Below are positions 27,636 to 35,901 of a DNA stretch of 64,000 nt, one piece after another (the first letter of the stretch is position 1; every line of letters begins with the position of its first letter). Made by a program: the position numbers and the translations under genes. Source of the DNA: Flavobacteriia bacterium. Lineage in GTDB: Bacteria; Bacteroidota; Bacteroidia; Flavobacteriales_D; Crocinitomicaceae. The DNA lies in NCBI GenBank assembly GCA_016183815.1, contig JACPDW010000036.1, positions 1-64,000 on the forward strand, in the 5' to 3' direction. The notes beneath the pieces are model-generated. The model was not told the DNA's origin. It saw only the letters and a program-made list of their open reading frames with translations, and did no database searches.

Positions 27636-28136
27636 TTATAGAGTTGTTCTTTGCGTATATTTATGATTTTCAGTAACAACATCAACATAAGAACCATTTG
27701 CTTCGCAATATAAAATAGTTTGTTCTGGAATGTTTATTTTACCTTTAGTTGTCATAATTTGTAAATAACGTTTGTTGTTTAGTTTAATTTTTAATAATTC
27801 AAGAGCTGCCAACACATCTCGTTCGTTAAATGGTTTAGAAATATACGTTTGAGGATTTGTTGCAACGGCTTTTTTTATTACACTCATCTCATTATTTGCT
27901 GTAATATAAATAAATGGAATATTCAGTTTGTTTAATTTTTCACCAATTTCTATACCACTACTATTTTCAAATAAACGAATATCTAATAAGAAGAAATCTG
28001 GATTTGTTGAGATTAAATTTTCTGCTTCTTTAACATTATCTACAATATCAATTACCTCTATATCTTCTTTTAACAAGATGATTTTAATATGGTTTGCAAC
28101 TAAAAGTTCGTCTTCTACAATAACTGCTTTTATCAT
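27636..28136 (-). CDS. LytTR-type response regulator, cut short by an in-frame stop
   Basis: The receiver domain is complete (~1-118). It has IVEDE acidic residues, the phospho-acceptor Asp in FFLLDIRLF, the Thr in YITANNE and the Lys in YISKPF. The LytTR domain begins at ~125 (ILYCEANGSYVDVV) but stops at residue 166 at a TAA. The rest of the domain remains in frame downstream, so a single substitution explains the truncation. Without the second half, DNA binding is unlikely. The gene overlaps the kinase gene by 4 bp (ATGA) and the pair would form a two-component system. Readthrough or a sequence error are alternatives. The neighbouring kinase gene is also interrupted. Confidence 0.8.
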   Translation of the reverse strand: MIKAVIVEDELLVANHIKIILLKEDIEVIDIVDNVKEAENLISTNPDFFLLDIRLFENSSGIEIGEKLNKLNIPFIYITANNEMSVIKKAVATNPQTYISKPFNERDVLAALELLKIKLNNKRYLQIMTTKGKINIPEQTILYCEANGSYVDVVTENHKYTQRTTL

Positions 28137-28813
28137 TTTTTAAGGTATAATTTAAAAATAAGTCCATTGTTGTTGATAAATTCAGACCTTGATTTTAACT
28201 GTTTACAAAGTAATTCAACTAAATAAGGTTTGTTTTCGTCTTCTAATCCCTTTCCATTGTCTTGATAATAAATGATAATTGTACCATTTTCTTCATTGAT
28301 TTTTAAAGTTATGCTTTTTTTAATTTCATTTTCTGAAAAAGCATGTTTAAAACCATTGGTGAGTAATTCATTGACTAAAAGACCAACATATACAGATCTA
28401 TTGGAATCAAAGGATATTTTTTTAATTTCTGTTGTCACATGAATTCCTTTTTCTTTAAAAATTGGAGCTAAGTTTAAATAAATACTATTAATATAGTCTG
28501 AAAGATTAACTTGAGATTTGTCCTTAATACGATATAATTGTTGATGAAGACTTGTGATAGCTTCAATTTTTGAAGTGATGTTTTTGATGGAATCATTTTC
28601 GATTTTATTCTCTTTATTTTTAGAAGATTCATCAGCTAGTAATGAGAGGATAAGTTGTAAATTGTTTTTTATACGGTGATTGGCTTCGCCCACTAAAAAA
28701 TCATTTTCTTTTATTAATTTAAGCAAACGATTGTTTTTAGATTTTATCATATAATAAAAGACAGCAGAAAGGATTAACAACAGGGCTAAAAAAATTAAAA
28801 TCAATATAAGCAT
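28133..28813 (-). CDS. Histidine kinase half (HisKA_2 + HATPase) of a split sensor gene
   Basis: The 226-residue frame begins with a transmembrane helix (residues 1-23), then the phospho-acceptor motif ANHRIKNNLQLILSLLADES (His46) of HisKA_2 kinases. An ATPase domain follows with an N-box (VNELLTNGFKHAF) and a G1 motif (YQDNGKGLEDE). The region that normally reads like LGLxLV is YLVELL here, so the second G-box looks degenerate. The ATG at 28813 is in the same frame as the TPR gene upstream and is separated from it only by TGA and one Lys codon. I therefore read both as pieces of one TPR sensor kinase of ~526 codons. Whether this half is made separately is unknown. Confidence 0.8.
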   Translation of the reverse strand: MLILILIFLALLLILSAVFYYMIKSKNNRLLKLIKENDFLVGEANHRIKNNLQLILSLLADESSKNKENKIENDSIKNITSKIEAITSLHQQLYRIKDKSQVNLSDYINSIYLNLAPIFKEKGIHVTTEIKKISFDSNRSVYVGLLVNELLTNGFKHAFSENEIKKSITLKINEENGTIIIYYQDNGKGLEDENKPYLVELLCKQLKSRSEFINNNGLIFKLYLKK

Positions 28814-28816
28814 CTT

Positions 28817-29710
28817 TCACTGTTGATTATTTTTTGAAATGATGTTTTTTTGTTTTATAATTTCAGCATTTTTTTCTTTAGTTTCATATTCTACAATTAA
28901 TTTATTTAGATTGGTGCTGTGTTCTTCTTCTTGAATTTCATTCAACTCTTGTGCATTGAGGTGGAGGTATTTGTAAGCGTTTAAAGAATCTTTTTTTTTA
29001 AAGTATGCTTGAGCTAAATAAAAGTAAATAGGGCATTTAGCTTTGTGCCAATCCGTTTTAGAAATAGCCCTTTCGTTTTCTTTCAGCAAGGCTATTTCTT
29101 TGTCGTAATTTCCAAGTTTATAAAAAATTCGTGCTTTATTATAATGTGTATTGGCATAATAACGAAGGTTGTTTTTATAGACTTCACACGCTACATTGTA
29201 ATATTCTAAAGCAGTTTTTAAATCTCCTTGTTTTTCATAAATATTTGCTAATTCATTATAAATAGTTCCCTTATCATCTGTAAGTTTATTTTCATTTGCT
29301 ATTTTTAATGCTTTATTAGAAAAAAAAACGGCTGAATCTAAACGATTGATTTGATTGAAATAAAACGCCTTTCTATGATAGAATTTACTATGAGTTTTAG
29401 CTCCATAGTTACTTTTGGGACTTATTAATTTAAAGGTTTCATTTGCTTTTTTATAATCACCAATCATGATGTGAAAATCTGCTAATTCTATGGTTGAAAT
29501 AAAATACAGTTCATCTAAATGATTAAATTTACATAATTTTTGAGCTGTGGTTATTAATTCAAACACCTCATGATCATTGCCTGAAAGTCTTAATTCATTT
29601 GATTTTTTTAATAAATTGACGATTTGTATGGAGTCTTTTTTATTGTCAATTTGTGCAAAGAAAAATTGATTGTAAAACAATAATACCAACAAAAATTTTA
29701 TTACAAACAT
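28817..29710 (-). CDS. TPR sensor half of a split histidine kinase gene
   Basis: The 297-residue frame has a signal peptide (FLLVLLFYNQFFFAQ). About five or six TPRs follow (examples: GTIYNELANIYEKQGDLKTA, THYNKARIFYKLGNYDKEIA), then a coiled-coil start (VEYETKEKNAEIIKQKN). In Bacteroidota this architecture runs directly into a transmembrane helix, HisKA_2 and HATPase. Here a TGA (28817-28819) interrupts the reading frame immediately before the membrane helix, and the kinase continues in the same frame. As it stands the product would be a periplasmic TPR protein with no kinase. The divergent gene to the right encodes a large T9SS surface protein. Confidence 0.8.
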   Translation of the reverse strand: MFVIKFLLVLLFYNQFFFAQIDNKKDSIQIVNLLKKSNELRLSGNDHEVFELITTAQKLCKFNHLDELYFISTIELADFHIMIGDYKKANETFKLISPKSNYGAKTHSKFYHRKAFYFNQINRLDSAVFFSNKALKIANENKLTDDKGTIYNELANIYEKQGDLKTALEYYNVACEVYKNNLRYYANTHYNKARIFYKLGNYDKEIALLKENERAISKTDWHKAKCPIYFYLAQAYFKKKDSLNAYKYLHLNAQELNEIQEEEHSTNLNKLIVEYETKEKNAEIIKQKNIISKNNQQ

Positions 29711-29799
29711 ACACTTATTTTTGTAATTATTTTTTTAAATAATGATGACAAAAATTTAAAACCTTCTCTTTTTTATCTCATAATAACAAAAAAAGTGTC

Positions 29800-29830
29800 A
29801 CTCACAACAAAAATTGGTTACTCACAACAA
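29800..29830 (+). promoter_or_regulatory. Two 11-bp direct repeats, LytTR-type operator layout
   Basis: ACTCACAACAA occurs at 29800-29810 and again at 29820-29830, exactly 20 bp apart (two helical turns). It lies in the divergent intergenic region between the TPR kinase/LytTR genes and the surface protein gene. LytTR regulators classically bind two ~9-11 bp direct repeats with this period. The second copy covers the -35 position of a TATAAT-like sequence at 29846-29851, fitting activation of the plus-strand gene. Assignment to the neighbouring regulator is inference. Confidence 0.55.
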
Positions 29831-29896
29831 TTTCAAGTGGTTTAGTATAATATTAAAATTACTTCGTTTTATTTTGTGTTGTTAATTGTTTGTTTT

Positions 29897-32800
29897 ATGA
29901 AAAAAAATCTAAAAAAAAAATTACTTATTTTGTTTATAATAACAATAAGTAGTTTTAGCAATTTATTTACTCAAACTAGAGTAGGAAAATATATTTTTAA
30001 TCATAATGTACGTGCAATTGCTGATGATTCTGATGGAAGCTCGTATGTTGGAGGTACATTTAATTATTTAACACTATATTGCGGATATGGTATAAAAATG
30101 GATGCATCTAATGCTAATTGGAATGATTTAGATGTTAAAGTTGAGGGCATTATCGATGTTGTAATAGCTATACCTGATGCTTTTGGAGGGGGTTGGTATA
30201 TTGGTGGGAATTTTACTTCTATTGAAGGGGTTACCAGAAATCGATTAGCTCGTATTAATGCAGATGGTACTTTACATGATTTTAATCCAAATGTTAATAA
30301 TAGAGTACGTGCTTTAGTGCTAGATGCTACTGGGTCATTGTATGTTGGAGGTTCATTTACGACTGTAAATGGAGGAACTATAAGAAATTATTTTGCAAAA
30401 TATAATTCTGACGGCAGTTTAAATTCTTTTGACCCAAATATAAATGGTATTGTTTACGCTTTAACACTTGATACTGCTGAATCTTTGTATGTTGGAGGTA
30501 CTTTTACAACTGTAAATGGAGGAACAACTAGAAATCGATTAGCAAAATTTAATAATGACGGTAGTCTGAATTCTTTTGATCCAAATATAAATAACGTTGT
30601 ATACTCTTTAGCACTTGATTCTTTTGGGTCATTGTATGTTGGAGGAGCTTTCACAACTGTAAATGGAGGAACAACTAGAAATCGATTAGCAAAATATAAT
30701 TCTGACGGTAGTTTGAATTCTTTTGACCCAAATATAAATAACATTGTATACTCTTTAGTACTTGATGCTGGAGGTTATTTATATGTGGGGGGTACATTTA
30801 CAACTGTAAATGGAGGAACAACTAGAAATCGATTAGCAAAATATAATTCTGACGGCAGTTTAAATTCTTTTGACCCAAATATAAATGGTATTGTTTACGC
30901 TTTAGCACTTGATGCTGCTGAATCTTTATACGTTGGAGGTACATTCACAACTGTAAATGGAGGAACAACAAGAAATTATTTTGCAAAATTTAATTCTGAC
31001 GGCAGTTTAAACACGTTCAATCCGAATTTTGGAGCTACTGTTTATTGTTTGAATTTGGATGATTCTGATGATTTGTACGTTGGAGGTTCATTTGTCCCAA
31101 GGTTTTTAAAATTTGATTTTTCATGTTCAACTCCCACCATAACTGCTAGCACAGCAAATTCAAGATGTGGCACTGGCACAGTAGATTTAGAAGCAACAGC
31201 AAGTGCAGGAGATGTAAAATGGTACGATGCAGAAACAGGAGGTGCATTGTTACATACAGGAACAAGTTTTACAACACCAAGAATAAGTTCCACAACAAGT
31301 TATTGGGCTGGAGCATTAGATGGAACTTGTGAGAGCGTAAGCAGAACAGAAGTAATCGCTACTGTAAACACCACACCAACAGCCGATGCACCAAGTGATG
31401 TTACGGCATGTGATAGCTATACTTTACCAGCACTTACCGTTGGTAACTATTTCACAGGGAGTGGAGGAACAGGAACAGCACTATCTGCTGGAAATAACAT
31501 TACTTCCACACAAACAATTTATGTGTTTGCAGAAACAGGAACAACGCCAAACTGTACCGATGAAAACAGTTTTACAGTAACCATTAATACCACACCAACA
31601 GCCGATGCACCAAGTGATGTTACGGCATGTGATACCTATACCTTACCAGCACTTACCGTTGGTAACTATTTCACAGGAAGTGGAGGGACAGGAACAGCAT
31701 TATCGGCTGGAAACAACATTACTTCCACACAAACAATTTATGTGTATGCAGAAACAGGAACAACGCCAAACTGTACAGATGAAAACAGTTTTACAGTAAC
31801 TATTAACACTACACCAACAGCCGATGCACCAAGTGATGTTACGGCATGTGATAGCTATACTTTACCAGCACTTACCGTTGGTAACTATTTCACAGGAAGT
31901 GGAGGAACAGGAACAGCATTATCGGCTGGAAACAACATCACTTCCACACAAACAATTTATGTGTATGCAGAAACAGGAACAACGCCAAACTGTACAGATG
32001 AAAATAGTTTTACAGTAACCATTAGCACAACAACAACTATTTCAACTACCACTCCAAATTCACGTTGTGGAACAGGCACAGTAACACTTGGAGCAACAGC
32101 AAGTTTAGGTGATGTAAAATGGTATGACCAAGTAACAGGTGGAACATTATTGCACACTGGAACAAGTTATACTACTTCAAGTATAAGTACAACAACAAGT
32201 TATTGGGCAGAAGCAAGCAATGGAACATGTTCAAGTGCAAGAAGTGAAGTTATTGCAACAGTAAACGATTGTAGTACAACATTAACTGGTCTATCTTGTG
32301 GGAAAAATTTATCTACAATGAGTGAAGCGTTGTATTGTCAAGCTGTTACTGATGCAACAAATTATCGTTATGAGGTAAGAAAATTAAGTGATAATAGCTT
32401 AGTTGCAGTTTCTGTTCGAGGTTCAAATAGTACTTTGTATAGATTAAGTTGGTTGACTGCAAATCCTGCACAATATAACACCACCTATTCCATAAAAGTT
32501 GCTGCCTATGTTGATGGAACATGGAGGGATTATGGTGAAACATGTACTGTAACCACTCCGCCAACTCCAACAAAATTGGAATCTGGTTCGTGTAATGTTT
32601 CTATCACAACAATGAGTCAAGCGTTGTACTGTGATCCTGTAACTAATGCCACAAATTATCGTTATGAGGTTAGAAAACAAAGTGATAACAGTTTAGTAGC
32701 TGTATCTGTTCGAGGGTCAAATAGTACTTTGTTTAGATTAAGTTGGTTATCATATAATCCTGCACAATATAACACCACCTATTCCATTAAAGTTGCTGCC

Positions 32801-33130
32801 TATGTTGATGAAACTTGGTCGGATTATGGGCAAGCTTGCACAGTCACTACCCCAGTATCAGGAATGCAACAAAAAGACGATGAAGATAAATTTATATTGG
32901 ATAATCATTTAGTAATCTATCCAAACCCTAACGATGGAACCTTTACCATCAGTGTTTCAAAAGAGGGAATGTATAATTTGATTAATGAAGTAGGACAAAA
33001 AGTACAAGAAATCAATATTAGTCCAGAAAATGGTTATCAATACAAGGTTGAAGGGCTTAAACAAGGTGTTTACTTTATTACAGGAGTAATAGAAAATGAA
33101 GTGTTGACTGAAAAAGTTGTCGTTCAATAA
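29897..33130 (+). CDS. Repeat-rich T9SS surface protein (delta-60 propeller, Ig-like and FN3-like modules)
   Basis: The start is placed at the ATG at 29897, which begins the signal peptide (KKKLLILFIITISSFSNLF); an upstream ATG at 29876 only adds seven residues. The 1077-residue protein has ~7 delta-60-like repeats of 49 residues (LYVGGTFTTVNGGTTRNRLA, NSDGSLNSFDPNING). A Cys-containing Ig-like module with WYDAETGGALLHTG follows, then three almost identical 73-residue modules (ADAPSDVTACDSYTLPALTV). Another WYD module and two ~98-residue FN3-like modules (NYRYEVRKLSDNSLVAVSV) come next, then a type A sorting domain (IYPNPNDGTFTIS). It should be exported by T9SS and may act as an adhesin. A hairpin terminator follows. 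Confidence 0.9.
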   Translation: MKKNLKKKLLILFIITISSFSNLFTQTRVGKYIFNHNVRAIADDSDGSSYVGGTFNYLTLYCGYGIKMDASNANWNDLDVKVEGIIDVVIAIPDAFGGGWYIGGNFTSIEGVTRNRLARINADGTLHDFNPNVNNRVRALVLDATGSLYVGGSFTTVNGGTIRNYFAKYNSDGSLNSFDPNINGIVYALTLDTAESLYVGGTFTTVNGGTTRNRLAKFNNDGSLNSFDPNINNVVYSLALDSFGSLYVGGAFTTVNGGTTRNRLAKYNSDGSLNSFDPNINNIVYSLVLDAGGYLYVGGTFTTVNGGTTRNRLAKYNSDGSLNSFDPNINGIVYALALDAAESLYVGGTFTTVNGGTTRNYFAKFNSDGSLNTFNPNFGATVYCLNLDDSDDLYVGGSFVPRFLKFDFSCSTPTITASTANSRCGTGTVDLEATASAGDVKWYDAETGGALLHTGTSFTTPRISSTTSYWAGALDGTCESVSRTEVIATVNTTPTADAPSDVTACDSYTLPALTVGNYFTGSGGTGTALSAGNNITSTQTIYVFAETGTTPNCTDENSFTVTINTTPTADAPSDVTACDTYTLPALTVGNYFTGSGGTGTALSAGNNITSTQTIYVYAETGTTPNCTDENSFTVTINTTPTADAPSDVTACDSYTLPALTVGNYFTGSGGTGTALSAGNNITSTQTIYVYAETGTTPNCTDENSFTVTISTTTTISTTTPNSRCGTGTVTLGATASLGDVKWYDQVTGGTLLHTGTSYTTSSISTTTSYWAEASNGTCSSARSEVIATVNDCSTTLTGLSCGKNLSTMSEALYCQAVTDATNYRYEVRKLSDNSLVAVSVRGSNSTLYRLSWLTANPAQYNTTYSIKVAAYVDGTWRDYGETCTVTTPPTPTKLESGSCNVSITTMSQALYCDPVTNATNYRYEVRKQSDNSLVAVSVRGSNSTLFRLSWLSYNPAQYNTTYSIKVAAYVDETWSDYGQACTVTTPVSGMQQKDDEDKFILDNHLVIYPNPNDGTFTISVSKEGMYNLINEVGQKVQEINISPENGYQYKVEGLKQGVYFITGVIENEVLTEKVVVQ
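30197..31090 (+). repeat. 147-bp tandem coding repeats
   Basis: The motif TATGTTGGAGG or a close variant recurs at 30341, 30488, 30635, 30782, 30929 and 31076, a period of exactly 147 bp. Long stretches are nearly identical. The units encode the 49-residue delta-60-like repeats. Confidence 0.88.
31377..32033 (+). repeat. Three nearly identical 219-bp coding repeats
   Basis: GCCGATGCACCAAGTGATG occurs at 31382, 31601 and 31820, a period of exactly 219 bp. The three units differ at only a few positions. Each encodes one 73-residue module. Confidence 0.9.
32287..32860 (+). repeat. Two ~294-bp coding repeats
   Basis: ATTATCGTTATGAGGT occurs at 32361 and 32655, and the surrounding ~270 bp are similar. 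They encode two FN3-like modules before the sorting domain. Confidence 0.8.
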
Positions 33131-33151
33131 ATAAAAATAGTGTATTTTTAC

Positions 33152-33180
33152 AAGGTCGTCAAAATTTGGCGACCTTTTTT
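33152..33180 (+). terminator. Intrinsic terminator
   Basis: AAGGTCG pairs with CGACCTT around an 11-nt loop, and the stem runs into a T-run. It lies 21 bp after the surface protein stop and separates that gene from the polysaccharide locus. This is the clearest terminator in the window. Confidence 0.85.
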
Positions 33181-33220
33181 GTTTTTTTGAATTTAATAAA
33201 AACCTCGAAGTCAACTTGTA

Positions 33221-34228
33221 ATGAATATTTATATCACGTTAGATTACGAACTATTTTTTGGTGAAAATACTGGAAGCGTAGAAAATACTCTAATAAAGCC
33301 CACTTATTTATTATTGGAAAAATGCAAAAACCTACCAGTTCAATTTACTTTTTTTATTGATGTGGGATATATTATCCAGCTCGAAAAACTTCAAAATATT
33401 TATGAATGTTTTCAAAATGATTTGGAAAAAATCAAAAATCAAATCATGTTCATAATTGAAAACAATCATTCGTGTCAATTACATATTCATCCTCATTGGG
33501 AAAGGGCTGTTTTTGATGGTAAAAATTGGATTTTTGATTATAATTTTTATAAATTGTCTGATTTTACTATTAATGAAGCAAAACAAATATTTTCAAATTA
33601 TAAAAATTATTTGGAAAAATTGACAAATAAAAAAGTTCATAGTTTTAGAGCAGGTGGTTGGTGTATCCAGCCATTTACTTACTTTAACGAATCATTTTCA
33701 AACAATAATATAATGATTGATTCATCTATTTTTCCAAAAGGAAAACATATTGAAAAAGTGTATTCTTATGATTTCACAGCTTGTCCAAGCAAAGATTATT
33801 GGTCATTTTCTGATGATCCATGCTCTGAAGATAAAGCGGGTCAATTTATTGAATTGCCTATATCGTCATATAAATACAGTCCTTTATTTTTTTGGAAGTT
33901 GTTTGTTTTGGGAAGACTTTTTCCAAAAAGACATAAAACTCTAGGAGATGGAAAATCAATGCCATCAAGTTACACTAAAAAGAAATTATTAAGCAAAAGT
34001 CATTTGTTTTGTGGATCTATTGATGGATATTATTGTACAAAAATGAAGAAAATAATAAAAAATAATGAACATAAAGGTTTTGAGCATACTGTTTTTTTGG
34101 GACATCCGAAAGCATTGACAGTGTTTTCGATAAATAGACTTTCTAAATTTATTTTAATAAATAAGTCTGATAATTATTTAACTTTAGACGATTTTTATGA
34201 TAAAGTTTACCAAAAGAAAAGATATTGA
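33221..34228 (+). CDS. Polysaccharide-deacetylase-like protein
   Basis: The 335-residue protein has the order of motifs expected of a NodB-type deacetylase fold: YITLDYELFFGE near the N-terminus (metal-binding Asp region), CQLHIHPHWER (two His ligands) and SFRAGGWCIQP. IELPIS and FLGHPKAL occur further on. There is no signal peptide, so it would act in the cytoplasm on a sugar nucleotide or lipid-linked sugar rather than on exported polymer. It is the first gene of the plus-strand polysaccharide locus, after the terminator, and overlaps the next gene by 32 bp. Substrate and even the reaction are inferred; metal-dependent deacetylation is likely. Confidence 0.7.
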   Translation: MNIYITLDYELFFGENTGSVENTLIKPTYLLLEKCKNLPVQFTFFIDVGYIIQLEKLQNIYECFQNDLEKIKNQIMFIIENNHSCQLHIHPHWERAVFDGKNWIFDYNFYKLSDFTINEAKQIFSNYKNYLEKLTNKKVHSFRAGGWCIQPFTYFNESFSNNNIMIDSSIFPKGKHIEKVYSYDFTACPSKDYWSFSDDPCSEDKAGQFIELPISSYKYSPLFFWKLFVLGRLFPKRHKTLGDGKSMPSSYTKKKLLSKSHLFCGSIDGYYCTKMKKIIKNNEHKGFEHTVFLGHPKALTVFSINRLSKFILINKSDNYLTLDDFYDKVYQKKRY

Positions 34229-35027
34229 CATCGATAAATGGGATTCAATAGTTGCCTCTTCAAATAAAAATGCAATTTTTTCTTATTCATGGTATTTAGA
34301 TGCAGTATCTTCGACATGGGGAGTGGTTCATAATTCTGATTGGACTATTTCAATGCCGATTTCATATAAAGTATTTATTTTTTGGATTAAAGTGCATCCG
34401 CCACTTTTTTCTCGTAATTTGTCTATTTTTGGAAACACTCAAAATGCTGACAAACTTATTACCTTTGCTTTAAAAAATTTTTGGATTTGTCACTTGAAAT
34501 TAGATGAAAGATGTAATTTGTATAAAAATAAACTAATTTATCAAAAAATAGATTTAACAGAAGAAATACAATACCATAAGAATACTACAAGAATTTTAAA
34601 AAAAAATTTCAATAAATACACTTTTAAAAAAACTAAAAATTATAAATATGTGTTACAGTTTTATTATGAAAACGCGTTTAAAAAATTGGGATTATCTTCT
34701 TTACAAAAAATTAAAATTCAAAAATTAATGACAAATGCTATTTTAAAAGATAAGGCAGAAGTTATTGAGGTATTTGATATTAATTTACAGAGGGTAGGTG
34801 CTTCTTTTTTTTTAATGGACAAAAACACAGTGTATTATTTAGTGGGAGATTGTGATTTTGAGGAAAAAAAGGGGGGTCTAATGTTTAGTTTGATGGATTT
34901 TGCTATTACTGAATATAAGAGGAATTTTAGTTATTTTGACTTTGGTGGATCAAATATTGAAAGTGTAGCAACTTTTTATCGTAAATTGGGAGGTAAAGAT
35001 TATGAGTATTTTGAATACATCAAATAA
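34197..35027 (+). CDS. GNAT/FemAB-like acyltransferase
   Basis: The 276-residue protein begins with KWDSIVASSNKNAIFSYSWY, the usual opening of FemAB/BioF2-like acyltransferases. It ends with a region typical of that fold: GASFFLMDKNTVYYLVGD, GLMFSLMDFAI and FDFGGSNIESVATFYRKLGG. Such enzymes transfer an acyl or aminoacyl group to an amino sugar or peptide. Here it lies between a deacetylase-like and an AAC(3)-like gene and overlaps both, so modification of an amino sugar is plausible. The acyl donor is unknown. The start ATG at 34197 lies inside the upstream gene. Confidence 0.72.
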   Translation: MIKFTKRKDIDIDKWDSIVASSNKNAIFSYSWYLDAVSSTWGVVHNSDWTISMPISYKVFIFWIKVHPPLFSRNLSIFGNTQNADKLITFALKNFWICHLKLDERCNLYKNKLIYQKIDLTEEIQYHKNTTRILKKNFNKYTFKKTKNYKYVLQFYYENAFKKLGLSSLQKIKIQKLMTNAILKDKAEVIEVFDINLQRVGASFFLMDKNTVYYLVGDCDFEEKKGGLMFSLMDFAITEYKRNFSYFDFGGSNIESVATFYRKLGGKDYEYFEYIK

Positions 35028-35823
35028 ATTAGCGTGTTCATTTGAACAGTTACCTTTATATCTTAAGATAAAAAAAGACGATTTTGTATTTATAAGTTCA
35101 GATTTAAAAAATATCGCCCTAAATTATAAAAAAGAAAATAGGAAACTAGATATAGATTTATTTATATCAAATTTCCAGTTGGTATTATCAGAGGGCACTT
35201 TAGTTATCCCAGCTTATACTGATAATTTAAAAGACGGTGAAACTTTTGACATAAAAAATTCAAAACCGACAACAGGAGCTTTATCGAATAAGGTTTTTAA
35301 AAGAAAAGACTTCAAACGTACTTTTGAACCATTACATTCTGTTTTTGTATGGGGTAAAGATTCAGATGAAGTTTTAAATCATACTGAAAAAAGTACATTT
35401 GGAATAAATTCTATTTATAGTTTATTATTTAAAAAAAATGCAATATTTCTTTTTATTGATGTCCATATTGTAAATAGTTTTACTTTTATTCATTTTATAG
35501 AAGAAAAAAATAAAGTACCTTACAGAAAGTATTTTAAAAGAAATTTTTTTCTTATTGATGAAAAGGGTATAAAATACTCAAAAGAAATTTTGTTTCATAC
35601 TAGGAAACCTGGTGTTATCACAAATTTTGATGAATTAAATAAAAAAATGTTGGAAACAAACATAATGGAAAGACAATCAATGTGTAATATAAATATCGAT
35701 TTAATAAATGCTTTTGAAACAGTTGAATTAGTTGAACAACTGCTTAAAAATAAAAAATACTTATATCACTTTAGTTTTATTGATTTTTTTAAGATATGGA
35801 TTAAAAAAATGATAAAAAAGTGA
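35002..35823 (+). CDS. AAC(3)-family N-acetyltransferase-like protein
   Basis: The 273-residue protein shows the AAC(3) family pattern: EGTLVIPAYTDNL, NSKPTTGALSNKVFKRKDFK, EPLHSVFVWG and TFGINSIYSLLFKKNAIFLF. Family members in polysaccharide loci acetylate amino sugars with acetyl-CoA rather than aminoglycoside drugs. The start overlaps the preceding gene by 26 bp. It is likely cytoplasmic. The C-terminal ~25 residues are hydrophobic and basic (FSFIDFFKIWIKKMIKK) and might touch the membrane. A resistance function should not be assumed. Confidence 0.75.
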   Translation: MSILNTSNKLACSFEQLPLYLKIKKDDFVFISSDLKNIALNYKKENRKLDIDLFISNFQLVLSEGTLVIPAYTDNLKDGETFDIKNSKPTTGALSNKVFKRKDFKRTFEPLHSVFVWGKDSDEVLNHTEKSTFGINSIYSLLFKKNAIFLFIDVHIVNSFTFIHFIEEKNKVPYRKYFKRNFFLIDEKGIKYSKEILFHTRKPGVITNFDELNKKMLETNIMERQSMCNINIDLINAFETVELVEQLLKNKKYLYHFSFIDFFKIWIKKMIKK

Positions 35824-35886
35824 TTTTCTTTTGGGGGTAAAACTAAAAATTGAGGTCAATATACTTTACAATTCTACAATTTGATA

Positions 35887-35894
35887 TATCTTTG
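35887..35894 (+). promoter_or_regulatory. Candidate -7 box TATCTTTG with very short leader
   Basis: TATCTTTG is a strong match to TAnnTTTG and ends only 7 nt before the ATG at 35902. If transcription starts 5-7 nt after the box, the mRNA would be almost leaderless. Confidence 0.6.
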
Positions 35895-35901
35895 CAAAAA
35901 A

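Noticed and set aside
27477-29710. Alternative genetic code or programmed readthrough to explain the interrupted kinase and regulator
   Set aside because: The two interruptions use different stops (TGA and TAA), and many neighbouring genes end at both codons. Two nonsense substitutions are simpler.
31386-32018. Three 64-codon open frames of similar sequence inside the surface protein gene
   Set aside because: They are the same shifted frame of the three 219-bp coding repeats, so they are shadows of the real gene.
30197-32033. Regular direct repeats that could suggest a CRISPR array
   Set aside because: The repeats are 147 and 219 bp long, contiguous, in frame and encode protein modules. There are no unique spacers and no cas genes.
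35002-35823. Aminoglycoside resistance gene, from the AAC(3) family match
   Set aside because: It overlaps polysaccharide genes on its 5' side and sits in a biosynthetic locus, where AAC(3) relatives act on sugars. Nothing indicates a resistance context.
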